The notes below the pieces were generated by a model, which saw only the letters and a list, made by a program, of their open reading frames with translations, did not search any database and had not been told where the DNA came from. A stretch of 56,430 nucleotides of DNA from the NCBI GenBank assembly GCA_016870215.1, contig VGCD01000012.1, positions 1 through 56,430 of the forward strand, in the 5' to 3' direction. The stretch is from Actinomycetota bacterium. GTDB lineage: Bacteria; Actinomycetota; Acidimicrobiia; Acidimicrobiales; Ilumatobacteraceae. Position numbers and translations under genes: made by a program. Positions 43,790-52,784 of this stretch are shown in pieces; positions within the stretch are counted from its first letter, which is position 1; the number at the start of each line of letters is the position of its first letter.

Positions 43790-44758
43790 GTGCAAACACT
43801 GGTGTGCAAACAATTCGGACCACTCGATGACCTCGTGATGGAGGACCAACCGTCACCACCACTTGGAGATGGCGATGTACGAATTTCGGTGACGGCCTGT
43901 GGCATCAACTTTGTCGATGCCCTGCTGTGTGAAGGCAAGTATCAGATCAAGCCACCGTTGCCGTTTCGTCCCGGGTCAGAAGTAGTGGGACGTATCACAG
44001 AAATTGGCACTGGTGTCACAGCGGTGGCGGTTGGTGACAGGGTGTTTGCACCTGTCGGGTTCGGTGGGTTTTCCGATGAAGTCGTGACGAGTTCGATGCG
44101 CGTCTTGCGTCTTCCTGATGCGATGAGTGATGGCCAAGGAGCCACGTTCACGCAGAGCTACCTCACTGGATGGTTCGCATTGGTGACCAGAGCAAAAGTC
44201 GAAGCAGGAAAGACCATGCTCGTTCTTGGTGCAGGTGGCGGAGTTGGCCTTGCAGCTGTCGACCTTGGTCGCGCTCTCGGTCTTCGAGTCATTGCCGCAG
44301 CGTCATCGGCGGACAAGCGAGAGCTTGCTTCAAGCAAGGGCGCTTTCGCCACCATTGATTCTTCGACTGAAGATGTGAAAGAACGCGCGAAAGAGCTCGC
44401 TGGTGGTTCGATCGACTACTTGTACGACCCTGTCGGTGGCGACTTGGGCGTGGCGTGTCTTCGTGCACTGGGTGAAGACGGTCAGTATCTCGTTGTGGGT
44501 TTTGTCGGTGGCATTCAATCACTGCCCGCAAACCAAGTGCTCTTGCGCAATCGTCGTGTGACCGGAGTGGATTGGGGTGCGTGGGTGGGCCGTCATCCAA
44601 AAGAGAATCAGCAGATGTTGATGTCTGTGCTCGAGTGGATTGCTGACGGCCGACTCAACCCAGTGGAGCCCGCCGCGTATCCGTTATCGCAGGCAGTTCA
44701 AGCTCTGAAAGACATGCAGAACCGCAAGGTCGCGGGCAAAGTCATTCTTGTTCCGTAG
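43790..44758 (+). CDS. Quinone oxidoreductase, zinc-free medium-chain dehydrogenase family
   Basis: 322 aa. GroES-like part with GINFVDALLCEGKYQIKPP and FRPGSEVVG, then a Rossmann part with LVLGAGGGVGLAAVDLGRAL. The zinc-ligand positions of alcohol dehydrogenases are absent, as in zeta-crystallin-type quinone reductases (QOR) or zinc-free enoyl reductases. GTG 43790 gives a normal N-terminus; the frame stays open upstream over the previous gene. It follows two other quinone-reductase-type genes by 49 bp, suggesting a redox operon. Confidence 0.87.
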   Translation: MQTLVCKQFGPLDDLVMEDQPSPPLGDGDVRISVTACGINFVDALLCEGKYQIKPPLPFRPGSEVVGRITEIGTGVTAVAVGDRVFAPVGFGGFSDEVVTSSMRVLRLPDAMSDGQGATFTQSYLTGWFALVTRAKVEAGKTMLVLGAGGGVGLAAVDLGRALGLRVIAAASSADKRELASSKGAFATIDSSTEDVKERAKELAGGSIDYLYDPVGGDLGVACLRALGEDGQYLVVGFVGGIQSLPANQVLLRNRRVTGVDWGAWVGRHPKENQQMLMSVLEWIADGRLNPVEPAAYPLSQAVQALKDMQNRKVAGKVILVP

Positions 44759-44781
44759 CGCGTAGGTCGCTGTTGTCTTTG

Positions 44782-45369
44782 TCAGTCTTTGGCGCGTTCT
44801 AGGTCATACAACGCGAGACCGACTTTTCGGCTCACCCACATACCTGCACCTACTTGCACGAAGTATTGACCGAGGTTCTTGCGGTACCACTGAGCACTTC
44901 GGGCGTGCACGTTCATGTCAGTGGCGCGTTTGTCGACCACGTGCTCTAGATCGTGTGTGGTGGGTGCTTCCACATAGAGCACTCCACGACATGCGGCGGC
45001 GAGGTGTTTGATGGCAATTTTTGCTCCTGCATCGGTGAGATAGTGCAACACGCCGTGGCAGATGACGAGGTCGTATGTGCGCTCGGGGCGCCAGGTAGTG
45101 ATGTCACGAAGTTCATGACCGAATTTCTTGCAGGCGTGTTCGCTGACGTCTGTCGAGTGCACTGTCACTCGTGGACGATTCTCTTTGTACCAGTCGCGCC
45201 AATAACCCGGACCAGCCCCAACATCGAGGACACTACGAACCGGCAAGTCCCACCATTGGCAGAACGAATCGACAGCTTGTGCCAGTTGCGCAATCTTGCG
45301 ATTCGTGTGCACAGGTTTGTCTGAGTAGAAGCGGCGGTAATAGTCGTCGTCAAAGACTGTTCGAGCCAT
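44782..45369 (-). CDS. SAM-dependent methyltransferase
   Basis: 195 aa. Motif I VLDVGAGPGYWRDWY near residue 47, acidic HSTDVSEHACKKFG after it, and YDLVICHGVLHYL as motif II. A short DDDYYRRFY precedes the fold. The substrate is unknown. It is convergent with the quinone oxidoreductase and follows the RCC1 protein gene by 9 bp in the same direction, so they may be co-transcribed. Confidence 0.87.
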   Translation of the reverse strand: MARTVFDDDYYRRFYSDKPVHTNRKIAQLAQAVDSFCQWWDLPVRSVLDVGAGPGYWRDWYKENRPRVTVHSTDVSEHACKKFGHELRDITTWRPERTYDLVICHGVLHYLTDAGAKIAIKHLAAACRGVLYVEAPTTHDLEHVVDKRATDMNVHARSAQWYRKNLGQYFVQVGAGMWVSRKVGLALYDLERAKD

Positions 45370-45378
45370 AGGTCATTG

Positions 45379-47499
45379 CTAACAGGTCGCAGTACCCGAG
45401 TCGACAATCGACGCATCGAGTGAATTGACGAACGACCATGAGTAGGACCGCTCCGTGAATGTGAGGTCGAGGACTCCGTGGTTTGCGCGGTAGCGGAACT
45501 CACTTCCTGGGGCTGTCGAGATGAAGTTATGCGCAGGTGCGCCACCGAGGCCACTGATGAAAAAGCGTGGTCCACCATCGCGAGGTCGACCGTCGTTGCC
45601 TAATGGCGCAAAACGCTCATAAATGTGATCGTGTGCTGCCAACAACAAGTCGGCACCGCCATCGACTGCGATGCGCCACAAATCCGAGCTCGTGACAGTG
45701 CCATAGCGACCGCTGGACACCAGTGGGTGATGCATCGCCACAACAGCGCATTTGCCTTCAGTGGCTGCAATGCGAAGTTGTGCGGCAAGCCACAGTGCTT
45801 GAGGCGATGTGGCCGAACAGCCGTCAAAGAGTTGACCGAGGCACCATGTGTCCACGATAAGTGCTCTCCACGGGCCGAAGTCGGTGGAGTAGTAGGACTG
45901 TGAGTTGGGTCCGAAGAAACGCGTGTAGCCGTATGCACCAGGTACGCCGTATTCGTGGTTTCCTCGCACGGGGTATGTCTTGTTGGCGAAGGTTCCCCAT
46001 GTGTCGCGGTAGTAATAGTCGAAGTTCTCCCACTCTCCATCTGGATATTGGAGGTCGCCCAATGCGAGCACGGCATCTGACGTCATGGTGGCAATCAGGC
46101 CGGCAGTCGATGGTGCACCACACTGGTTGCCAGCAGCTCCGGTGCCACTGTTGACGTATTGGCTGTCGCCACAAGAGATATCGCCGGCAGCAATGATGCG
46201 CGCCGATGTTGCCGTACCCACGCCTTGACGGTGAACGCCATCGGGCCACACACCGGTGCCTTCACGCCGAGTAACCGCGCTTGCATCTCCCAATTCGCCG
46301 AATAAGTTGCGACCCCAGCACCACAATCCTCGTTGCACGGAGAGAATGGCGCACGCATGAGTGAGGCCGACTGACACCTGTGTTGTTGTACCGAGTGTCT
46401 CGGGAATGGTGATGATGTGCGGTGAGTGTTGAGACGTGCTCGTGCCATCGGCAAGTTGACCGTGTGTGTTGTTGCCCCAACACCACACAGACCCGTCGGC
46501 GATGTTGGCGCACGTGAACTCTTCACCTGCGTGAACACTGACCGCATCAGCCAATTTCACATTTACCGTTGCCTGACGGGCCTTGCCTTTGGCAATTCCC
46601 AGTTGCCCCGAGTTGTTGCGACCGAAACACAGAACCTTGTCGTCGTCTGGTGACTTAGGGTTCGTGCTCACAACACAGGTGAAGCCGTTGCCTGCACTAA
46701 CTGACTTCACCAGGAAAGATCCGACACGTGCTGGTGAGAGACGTGCTGCAACTCCACTCACGCCCAGCTGCTTCGTGCCATTGGCCCCCCAGCACCAGAG
46801 TCGTTTGTCCTTGGTGACGGCGCATGTATGCGTGGTGCCGACACTCACAGAGATCACGCCGCGAAGTTTCGTGTCGACGGGCACGATCGAATCATTTCGT
46901 GTGCCGATACCTAACTGCCCGCGGCCGTTGGAACCCCAGCACCATAGAGAGCCGTTGGTCTTGATGGCACAGATGTGCGATGGCCCCACTGCAATGTTTG
47001 CGACACCACCGATGGGAAGTTGTGTCGGTGCAAGAACCGCAGTGCGAGTCGCAACCGCGCGAGCCGTCGAAGCAGGAGCGGTCTGTTCATATGCAGTCTC
47101 TAATTGCCCCCAGCACCACAGCGACTTATTGAGCAACGTCGCACATGTGCGCATACCGCCGGCATACACAGCGGTAGCTCCTGTGAAGAGAGATGGCTGG
47201 AAGGTGAGCGACATCGTGGTGGCTCCGGTTCCCAATTGGCCATTGTCATTGAGGCCGGTACACCACACTGCGGTAGATCGCAGGAGGCACGAATGAAAAC
47301 TGCCGGTGGCTACCTGAGAGATTGCAAACACATCAGAGGGGGCGGAAGGCGTCGTTGTCGAAAGCGATGTGGTTGAAAGCGGCATCACTGCTGCCGACGC
47401 CTGGGCCATCGGCGAGTAGAGGAATCCACCGACGGCCGCGAGAGCGACCATCGCAGAAGCAAGAGGCATGCGGAACTGTCGACGCATCAAGTACTTCAC
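45379..47499 (-). CDS. Secreted RCC1-propeller/metallophosphoesterase fusion
   Basis: 706 aa. Signal peptide at about 1-35 (LASAMVALAAVGGFLYSPMAQASA). Then about seven RCC1-like blades, each with a Cys pair around GxxHTCAVxxxxxLWCWGxN, likely disulfides, and GQLG repeats (about 58-440). From about 448 a calcineurin-like phosphoesterase: AAGDISCGD, LALGDLQYPDG, RGNHEYG, MHHPLVS and AAHDHIYERF supply the metal ligands. Together an extracellular phosphatase with a propeller, perhaps for binding substrate or surface. I do not recall this combination as a described family. Confidence 0.87.
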   Translation of the reverse strand: MKYLMRRQFRMPLASAMVALAAVGGFLYSPMAQASAAVMPLSTTSLSTTTPSAPSDVFAISQVATGSFHSCLLRSTAVWCTGLNDNGQLGTGATTMSLTFQPSLFTGATAVYAGGMRTCATLLNKSLWCWGQLETAYEQTAPASTARAVATRTAVLAPTQLPIGGVANIAVGPSHICAIKTNGSLWCWGSNGRGQLGIGTRNDSIVPVDTKLRGVISVSVGTTHTCAVTKDKRLWCWGANGTKQLGVSGVAARLSPARVGSFLVKSVSAGNGFTCVVSTNPKSPDDDKVLCFGRNNSGQLGIAKGKARQATVNVKLADAVSVHAGEEFTCANIADGSVWCWGNNTHGQLADGTSTSQHSPHIITIPETLGTTTQVSVGLTHACAILSVQRGLWCWGRNLFGELGDASAVTRREGTGVWPDGVHRQGVGTATSARIIAAGDISCGDSQYVNSGTGAAGNQCGAPSTAGLIATMTSDAVLALGDLQYPDGEWENFDYYYRDTWGTFANKTYPVRGNHEYGVPGAYGYTRFFGPNSQSYYSTDFGPWRALIVDTWCLGQLFDGCSATSPQALWLAAQLRIAATEGKCAVVAMHHPLVSSGRYGTVTSSDLWRIAVDGGADLLLAAHDHIYERFAPLGNDGRPRDGGPRFFISGLGGAPAHNFISTAPGSEFRYRANHGVLDLTFTERSYSWSFVNSLDASIVDSGTATC

Positions 47500-47569
47500 C
47501 GTACCGAGTGTTCTTGCTCATGAAGCGTCAGTGCAATGGAGGGTCCAACTTGGTGGTTGAATTGGGCTC

Positions 47570-48052
47570 ATGAACATCTATTCACAGCAACTCTCGTCAC
47601 TCGATGGCCAGCCCGGTGTACTTGCACAGGTCAAGGACAAAGTCACGCTCGTCGTGAACGTCGCCAGCAAGTGTGGCCTCACGCCACAATATGAAGCGCT
47701 CGAGGCGATTCATAAGAAGTATTCATCGCGCGGTTTCAGCGTGCTCGGTATTCCGTGCAATCAGTTCATGGGTCAAGAGCCCGGTACCGCAGATGAAATT
47801 CGCACGTTCTGCAGCAGCACATACGGCGTCACCTTTCCGTTGTCTGAGAAGATCGAAGTCAACGGTGATGGCCGTCATTCGCTGTACAGCGAACTCACCG
47901 CTCATGCAGATGCTGATGGTGTCGACGGTGACATTCGGTGGAACTTCGAGAAGTTCTTGGTGAATCGTCAGGGTGAAGTCGTCGCTCGATTTGGGCCACA
48001 GGTTGTGCCCGATGCAGACGCGGTTGTTTCGGCCATCGAAGCCGCGTTGTAG
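47570..48052 (+). CDS. Glutathione peroxidase family (thiol peroxidase)
   Basis: 160 aa, typical length. The peroxidatic Cys35 is in VNVASKCGLTPQY and is encoded by TGT, not UGA. The other active-site residues are in LGIPCNQFMGQEPG (Gln) and IRWNFEKFLV (Trp and Asn). Such bacterial proteins usually use thioredoxin. Reduces H2O2 and lipid peroxides. The ATG is 70 bp from the divergent RCC1 gene, and agmatine deiminase follows by 5 bp. Confidence 0.94.
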   Translation: MNIYSQQLSSLDGQPGVLAQVKDKVTLVVNVASKCGLTPQYEALEAIHKKYSSRGFSVLGIPCNQFMGQEPGTADEIRTFCSSTYGVTFPLSEKIEVNGDGRHSLYSELTAHADADGVDGDIRWNFEKFLVNRQGEVVARFGPQVVPDADAVVSAIEAAL

Positions 48053-48057
48053 TCAAC

Positions 48058-49095
48058 ATGAACTCCGTGCCGCGCCACGGCGCGGTAATGCCAGCTGAAT
48101 TCTTTCCACACGAGCGAACGGTTCTGTGTTGGCCGGCGCGTGAAGAGTTGTACGGCGACCTGTTCGCCGAGGCTGAACGCGCGCACACAGAAGTGGCCCG
48201 AACCATCGCACAGTTTGAACCCGTCACGGTAATTGCAGATCAACGTCACATTGAGCGTGCTGCAAACATCGCTGGTGATGGAGTCGAAGTTGTCGAGATG
48301 CCTATTGACGATTCGTGGTTTCGAGACTCTGGCCCCATCTACGTGCATGACGAGAGTGGTGCTGTGGTGGCCACATCGTGGACGTTCAACGGGTGGGGAG
48401 GAAAGTTCTTACCTATTGAAAAAGACATCGAGATTGCCTCGCGTTATGCACGGTCGCTCGGTCACGCTGTACGTGAAGTCCCGATGGTGTTGGAAGGTGG
48501 TTCATTGACTGTGAACGGCGACGGTGTGCTCGCCACAACCATGCAATGTCTCTTGCACCCAAATCGCAATCCACACTTGTCGAAGCGGGACATCGAAGAT
48601 CGACTCCGCGATGAACTGGGTGCTCGCTCAATCATGTGGTTGCCGCACGGTCTCGAGCTCGACGATGACACCGACGGACATGTCGACAACGTTGCTGCGT
48701 TTGCATCGAGTGACCACCTTCTTTTGCAGGGTTGTGATGACCCAGGCAGGGCCGACCACGCCCGCATGGCAATCAACGCGAAGATTGCCGAAGATTTCCG
48801 AACTCACGATGGCAATTCGATTCGAACCACGGTCGTTCCAGTGCTTCCGTTCACCGAGGTGAATGGCATGGAAGTTGTCGTGCCGTATCTCAACTTCTAT
48901 GTGGGGAATGGCTTTGTGCTCGTACCGACATGTGGCCATGAGGCCGACGACGACATGGTTGCATTCATCGGTGAGCAATTTCCTGGTCGCACAGCACTAG
49001 GGCTTGATGTTGGTGCAGTGCTTGCTGTTGGGGGTGGAGGTATTCACTGCATCACGCAGCAGGTGCCAGCCGTTGGGGTGGCATCACCGCGTTGA
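48058..49095 (+). CDS. aguA: Agmatine deiminase
   Basis: Guanidino-modifying enzyme of the porphyromonas-type deiminase family, converting agmatine to N-carbamoylputrescine and ammonia. 345 aa. Active-site pieces: DDSWFRDSGPIYV near residue 84, VLEGGSLTVNGDG, HGLELDDDTDGHVDNVAAF with catalytic His/Asp, and the nucleophile Cys331 in GGGGIHCITQQVP. It follows the peroxidase gene in the same direction. N-carbamoylputrescine amidase is not in the window. Confidence 0.93.
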   Translation: MNSVPRHGAVMPAEFFPHERTVLCWPAREELYGDLFAEAERAHTEVARTIAQFEPVTVIADQRHIERAANIAGDGVEVVEMPIDDSWFRDSGPIYVHDESGAVVATSWTFNGWGGKFLPIEKDIEIASRYARSLGHAVREVPMVLEGGSLTVNGDGVLATTMQCLLHPNRNPHLSKRDIEDRLRDELGARSIMWLPHGLELDDDTDGHVDNVAAFASSDHLLLQGCDDPGRADHARMAINAKIAEDFRTHDGNSIRTTVVPVLPFTEVNGMEVVVPYLNFYVGNGFVLVPTCGHEADDDMVAFIGEQFPGRTALGLDVGAVLAVGGGGIHCITQQVPAVGVASPR

Positions 49096-49112
49096 TTGCG
49101 GCACAGCGCTGG

Positions 49113-50681
49113 TTAGACTGGAGCGTCGCAGGTGCGCAGTGGCATCACCGTGCGCGGCAGATTGTCTCGCAAGTCACTGAGCAGGTCGCTCTTCAACGAT
49201 TGGTGTGAGGGGTCGTCCCACAAGTTCACCTGTTGTAACGGGTCATTTCGATGGTCGTACAACTCGCCTTCGGTTCCGTCGTGCAGCGTTCCGCGACCCA
49301 TGGTGGTGCAGGTGAAACCGTCGCGATGAATAGTGCGCGACCGCACGACTTTGTCGAAGAGCACACTGTCCCATTCGGTGAGGACTCGTTCGAAGCCGCG
49401 CGAGCGCGCATCGTCGTTCGACACGGGAAGCGAGGGCGCTTCGACATATTCAGGCGTAGGCAAGCCGGCGATCGCCGCAAATGTGGCAGCCAACGACACA
49501 AGCCCAACAGGTGCATCGACGACGCTCGGTGCGACGTGTGCAGAGTTTGCCGGTTTCCAAATGAGCGGTAAGCGCATCAGTCCATCCACGTGGTACGGAC
49601 CTTTGAAGAGGAAACCGAATTCGCCTTGCATCTCGCCGTGGTCGGTGGTGAACACGATGTCCACGTCGTCCTGCCAGCCCCGAGCACGAATTGCAGTGAG
49701 CACTCGTCCGATGGCCTCATCGATGAGTTCATTTTCGATGTGGGTCATTGCATTCACTTCGCGAACTTGGTCTGCAGTGAGCGTTGCCGGAATCCACTTC
49801 GCGGGGGCTTCATAGTTTGAGACGAAGCTGCCGTCGTACCAGCCCATCCAGTGCGCAGGCTTGTTTCGCAACACCTCTTCGCGTCGAGCTGAATCAGCGA
49901 TGTAACCGGCGGGAAGATCGAGGTCACGCCAATTGACGCGGCCCAATTCAGACTGTGGCGGGTCCCATGGGTGATGTGGGTCGGGAAATGACATCCAGCA
50001 GAACCAATCGTCATCGGTTGAGAGTGAATCAAGCCAGTTGATTGTTCGATCAGCAACCCAATCTGTGTGGTACCACTCCTTGTTGATGGGGTTGTGATGC
50101 ACCTGTGGGGCGTTCGTGTCGCCACCGCCCTTTGAGTTCACTTCAAGGTCCATGTCGAGATTCGGCAAGAACATGCCAAGGGCCTCTGGGTGATTCTCAC
50201 GAATCCATGCTGAATAATGCAGCGAAGCCGCAGGCGAGTGGGTGGCAAATTCAAGATGGTCAAAGCCACGGTGCGGCACCCGGCTGCCGTCAGGCATGAC
50301 ATGGAACGCAGTCTCGTCACCCGATGCTGCGACCTTGTTCTCCACGAACCGACCGAAGGGGTCGACCACCGGTTCGAAATGAGCCTTGCCGATGAGCGCT
50401 GTTTTGTATCCGGCTGTTCGAAGTGTCGCCGCGATGCTCGAAGCGTCATCTGGAAGAGGCACGCCATTCATCCACACACCGTGTGTGGCGACATGTTGCC
50501 CGGTGATCATCGTGCTTCGCGACGGCATGCACACCACGTTCTGCGGGTGTGCGCGTGTGTAGTTGATTCCGTGTGAAGCGAGTGCATCGATGTTCGGAGT
50601 TCGGGCGATGGTGCCGCCGTTGCAGCCGAGTGAATCGAACCGTTGTTGATCGGTGGTGATGAAAAGGATGCGCCTACCCAT
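49113..50681 (-). CDS. Type I sulfatase
   Basis: Sulfate ester hydrolase of the alkaline phosphatase superfamily, 522 aa. Metal-binding DQQ at residues 11-13; the sulfatase signature C51-M-P-S-R, whose Cys is converted to formylglycine by an FGE enzyme (not in the window); YKTALIGKAHFEP with Lys/His; and TTDHGEMQGEFGF for the second metal pair. No signal peptide is seen, so it may act in the cytosol. Choline sulfatases and aryl sulfatases are the nearest types. The SRPBCC gene's stop overlaps its ATG by one base (TGATG). Confidence 0.92.
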   Translation of the reverse strand: MGRRILFITTDQQRFDSLGCNGGTIARTPNIDALASHGINYTRAHPQNVVCMPSRSTMITGQHVATHGVWMNGVPLPDDASSIAATLRTAGYKTALIGKAHFEPVVDPFGRFVENKVAASGDETAFHVMPDGSRVPHRGFDHLEFATHSPAASLHYSAWIRENHPEALGMFLPNLDMDLEVNSKGGGDTNAPQVHHNPINKEWYHTDWVADRTINWLDSLSTDDDWFCWMSFPDPHHPWDPPQSELGRVNWRDLDLPAGYIADSARREEVLRNKPAHWMGWYDGSFVSNYEAPAKWIPATLTADQVREVNAMTHIENELIDEAIGRVLTAIRARGWQDDVDIVFTTDHGEMQGEFGFLFKGPYHVDGLMRLPLIWKPANSAHVAPSVVDAPVGLVSLAATFAAIAGLPTPEYVEAPSLPVSNDDARSRGFERVLTEWDSVLFDKVVRSRTIHRDGFTCTTMGRGTLHDGTEGELYDHRNDPLQQVNLWDDPSHQSLKSDLLSDLRDNLPRTVMPLRTCDAPV

Positions 50682-51073
50682 CAGACAGTTCCCTCCAGGA
50701 TTGACTTTGCTTTCTTCAATCCCACTCCGGCTGCGCCACCAATGACGAGAGCGAGTACGTCTGGCTTCATTGTTGTGCTGTACACCGCCAACGTATGGCC
50801 GTGTCCGTCGTCCATGACATCGAGTGTGCCGAGATGTCCAGTGACGAGTGGGTTGTTGACGATGGTGTACTGAAAACGACGGAGCTCATGATCGAGCAGC
50901 ACGATGTCCTCTTCGAAAGTCAGACCAGTCGATGTGGTTACCCATCGCTTCTTGCCGTCCACACGGCAATCGGTGAGTGGAAACCATTCGTGAAGACGTG
51001 CTGGATCTCCGATGAAATCCCAGGTGGTGGCAGGTGAGCACTCAATGTGCTGTTCGCGACGCACTGTGCCCAT
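50681..51073 (-). CDS. SRPBCC/polyketide-cyclase-like lipid-binding protein
   Basis: 130-aa START-like helix-grip domain: REQHIECSPATTWDFIGDPARLHEWFP at the start (its second half marks the family), TGLTFEEDIVLLDHELRRFQY and a C-terminal long helix GLKKAKSILE. It binds a hydrophobic ligand in related proteins. I start at ATG 51073; the frame is open to 51109. Translationally coupled to the sulfatase. Confidence 0.82.
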   Translation of the reverse strand: MGTVRREQHIECSPATTWDFIGDPARLHEWFPLTDCRVDGKKRWVTTSTGLTFEEDIVLLDHELRRFQYTIVNNPLVTGHLGTLDVMDDGHGHTLAVYSTTMKPDVLALVIGGAAGVGLKKAKSILEGTV

Positions 51074-51139
51074 CGGCGCGACGCTACTGGTGGGCTTTCT
51101 CGCTGTCAACAGTCGGCGACTGTCCGAGCGAGCACCCCG

Positions 51140-51835
51140 CTACAAGTTCCAGTCGATGGGGTCGCGACCGGCAGCCACGAGGGCATTGTTGGCTTGGGAG
51201 AAGGGTTTGCTGCCGAAAAAGCCATTGTGGGCGGACAGGGGCGAGGGGTGTGGGGCCTCCAGCACCACATGGTGGGTGCCGGTGATAAGGGTTCGCTTAC
51301 GTCGGGCTGATGCTCCCCACAAGATGAAGACAACCGGGTCGGCCTTTGCCGCCACAGCGGTGATGACTTCGTCGGTGAAGCGTTCCCAACCCTTCCCTTG
51401 GTGACTTCCAGCTTGTCCTGCACGAACGGTGAGTGTTGTGTTCAACAACAGCACACCACGCTGTGCCCAAGCGGTGAGACAACCATGTGCCGGAGTGTTG
51501 ACACCAATATCTTCGCGAAGTTCTGCGTAGATGTTTCGAAGAGAAGGTGGAATGGCGACACCTTGTTGTACGGAGAATGCGAGTCCGTGTGCTTGTCCCT
51601 CGCCGTGATACGGATCTTGTCCGAGTATCAGAACTTTTGTGTCGGCATATGAAGTGGTGTGCAGCGCGGCGAACACATTGTGTTCGGCAGGGTACACGTG
51701 GTGTTTGCGACGCTCGGCGGCGACGAAAGTTTGAAGCTCGGTGAAATACGGTTTGGACAGTTCCGCCTTCAAAACAGGGTTCCAATCCGTCGTCACATGC
51801 ACGAATATACGCAGTTCGTATAGCAACTCGCCCAT
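51140..51835 (-). CDS. ung: Uracil-DNA glycosylase
   Basis: Family-1 uracil-DNA glycosylase excising uracil from DNA. 231 aa. Water-activating loop VLILGQDPYHGEGQAHGLAF, the segment RGVLLLNTTLTV, and the DNA-intercalating HPSPLSAHNGFFGSKPFS are all intact. Start ATG 51835 is the first after the divergent region; a GTG about ten codons in would remove a non-conserved N-terminal segment. Confidence 0.95.
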   Translation of the reverse strand: MGELLYELRIFVHVTTDWNPVLKAELSKPYFTELQTFVAAERRKHHVYPAEHNVFAALHTTSYADTKVLILGQDPYHGEGQAHGLAFSVQQGVAIPPSLRNIYAELREDIGVNTPAHGCLTAWAQRGVLLLNTTLTVRAGQAGSHQGKGWERFTDEVITAVAAKADPVVFILWGASARRKRTLITGTHHVVLEAPHPSPLSAHNGFFGSKPFSQANNALVAAGRDPIDWNL

Positions 51836-51878
51836 GTTGGGTGGCGACACACAAAAGCGCTGGCACACTTATTACCTA

Positions 51879-52757
51879 ATGGAAGCGGCACTTGCCATCG
51901 ACATCGGAGCCACGAAACTCGCAGTGGGCATTGTTTCTCGCAGTGGCGAGTTGGTTGACCGTGCTCTCGTTCGTATCGATCACAAGTGGAGCGGCGAGCA
52001 GTTGTTCGATGAGTTGTCACTAGCAGTCAAAGAGCAGATGAATCGTGCGCGTGGACATCATGGCGCCGATGTCGTTGTGGTCGGAGTCGGAAGCGCTGGG
52101 CCGATAGCGCGCAATGTCGAAACCATCTCACCGCTCAACATTGAACAGTGGCGCAACTTTCCACTTCGTGAACGACTCGTTACTTTGACCTCGCTTCCGG
52201 TGTTCGGTGACGGTGATGCCAAGGCGTTGGCCCTCGCCGAGGGCTGGTTGGGGGCGGCCAAAGGGGTGGACAATTTCATGGCCATGGTGGTGTCCACGGG
52301 GGTGGGCGGAGGCATCGTGCTGAACGGCGAGCTGCTCGATGGGGCCACGGGCAACGCCGGCCATGTGGGCCATGTGGTGGTTGAACCCAATGGCCGTCGG
52401 TGTTCGTGTGGGGGGAGAGGGTGTCTCGAGGCTGAGGCATCGGGGCCTGCCATCGAGGCCATCACCGGTCGGCCGCCAACCCAACCGACCTACGAGACCA
52501 TGGTGCGCACAGGTCGCCTTGTTGGGCGAGCAGTGGCGTCGGTGAGCAATGTGCTCGACCTGAAACTCACTGTGGTCGGTGGAAGCGTGGCACTCGGGTT
52601 TGGCGCCACGTTCTTCACCGCGGCACAGAAAACGCTCGACGAGTTGTGTCAGATCGAGTTTGCACGCGGAGCCCGAATCGTTCCGGCTCGACTTGCAGAT
52701 GAGGGACCACTTGTCGGTGCTGCGGCGGTTGGCTGGCGCGGTTTCAATCGCAGCTGA
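51879..52757 (+). CDS. ROK family sugar kinase (glucokinase-like)
   Basis: 292 aa. ATP motif LAIDIGATKLAVGIV at the start; VSTGVGGGIVLNGELLDGATGNAGHVGH with the catalytic region; and the ROK zinc site CSCGGRGCLEAEASG (three Cys plus the upstream His). Likely phosphorylates glucose or another hexose. The frame is open upstream over ung, but ATG 51879 sits directly before the ATP motif as usual. Confidence 0.93.
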   Translation: MEAALAIDIGATKLAVGIVSRSGELVDRALVRIDHKWSGEQLFDELSLAVKEQMNRARGHHGADVVVVGVGSAGPIARNVETISPLNIEQWRNFPLRERLVTLTSLPVFGDGDAKALALAEGWLGAAKGVDNFMAMVVSTGVGGGIVLNGELLDGATGNAGHVGHVVVEPNGRRCSCGGRGCLEAEASGPAIEAITGRPPTQPTYETMVRTGRLVGRAVASVSNVLDLKLTVVGGSVALGFGATFFTAAQKTLDELCQIEFARGARIVPARLADEGPLVGAAAVGWRGFNRS

Positions 52758-52784
52758 TTCACGTCACACTCACGTGACAGCAGT

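Noticed and set aside
46426-47376. Plus-strand open frames inside the RCC1-phosphoesterase gene
   Set aside because: They are opposite-strand shadows of a repetitive high-GC coding region and show no domain, whereas the minus-strand frame has complete motifs.
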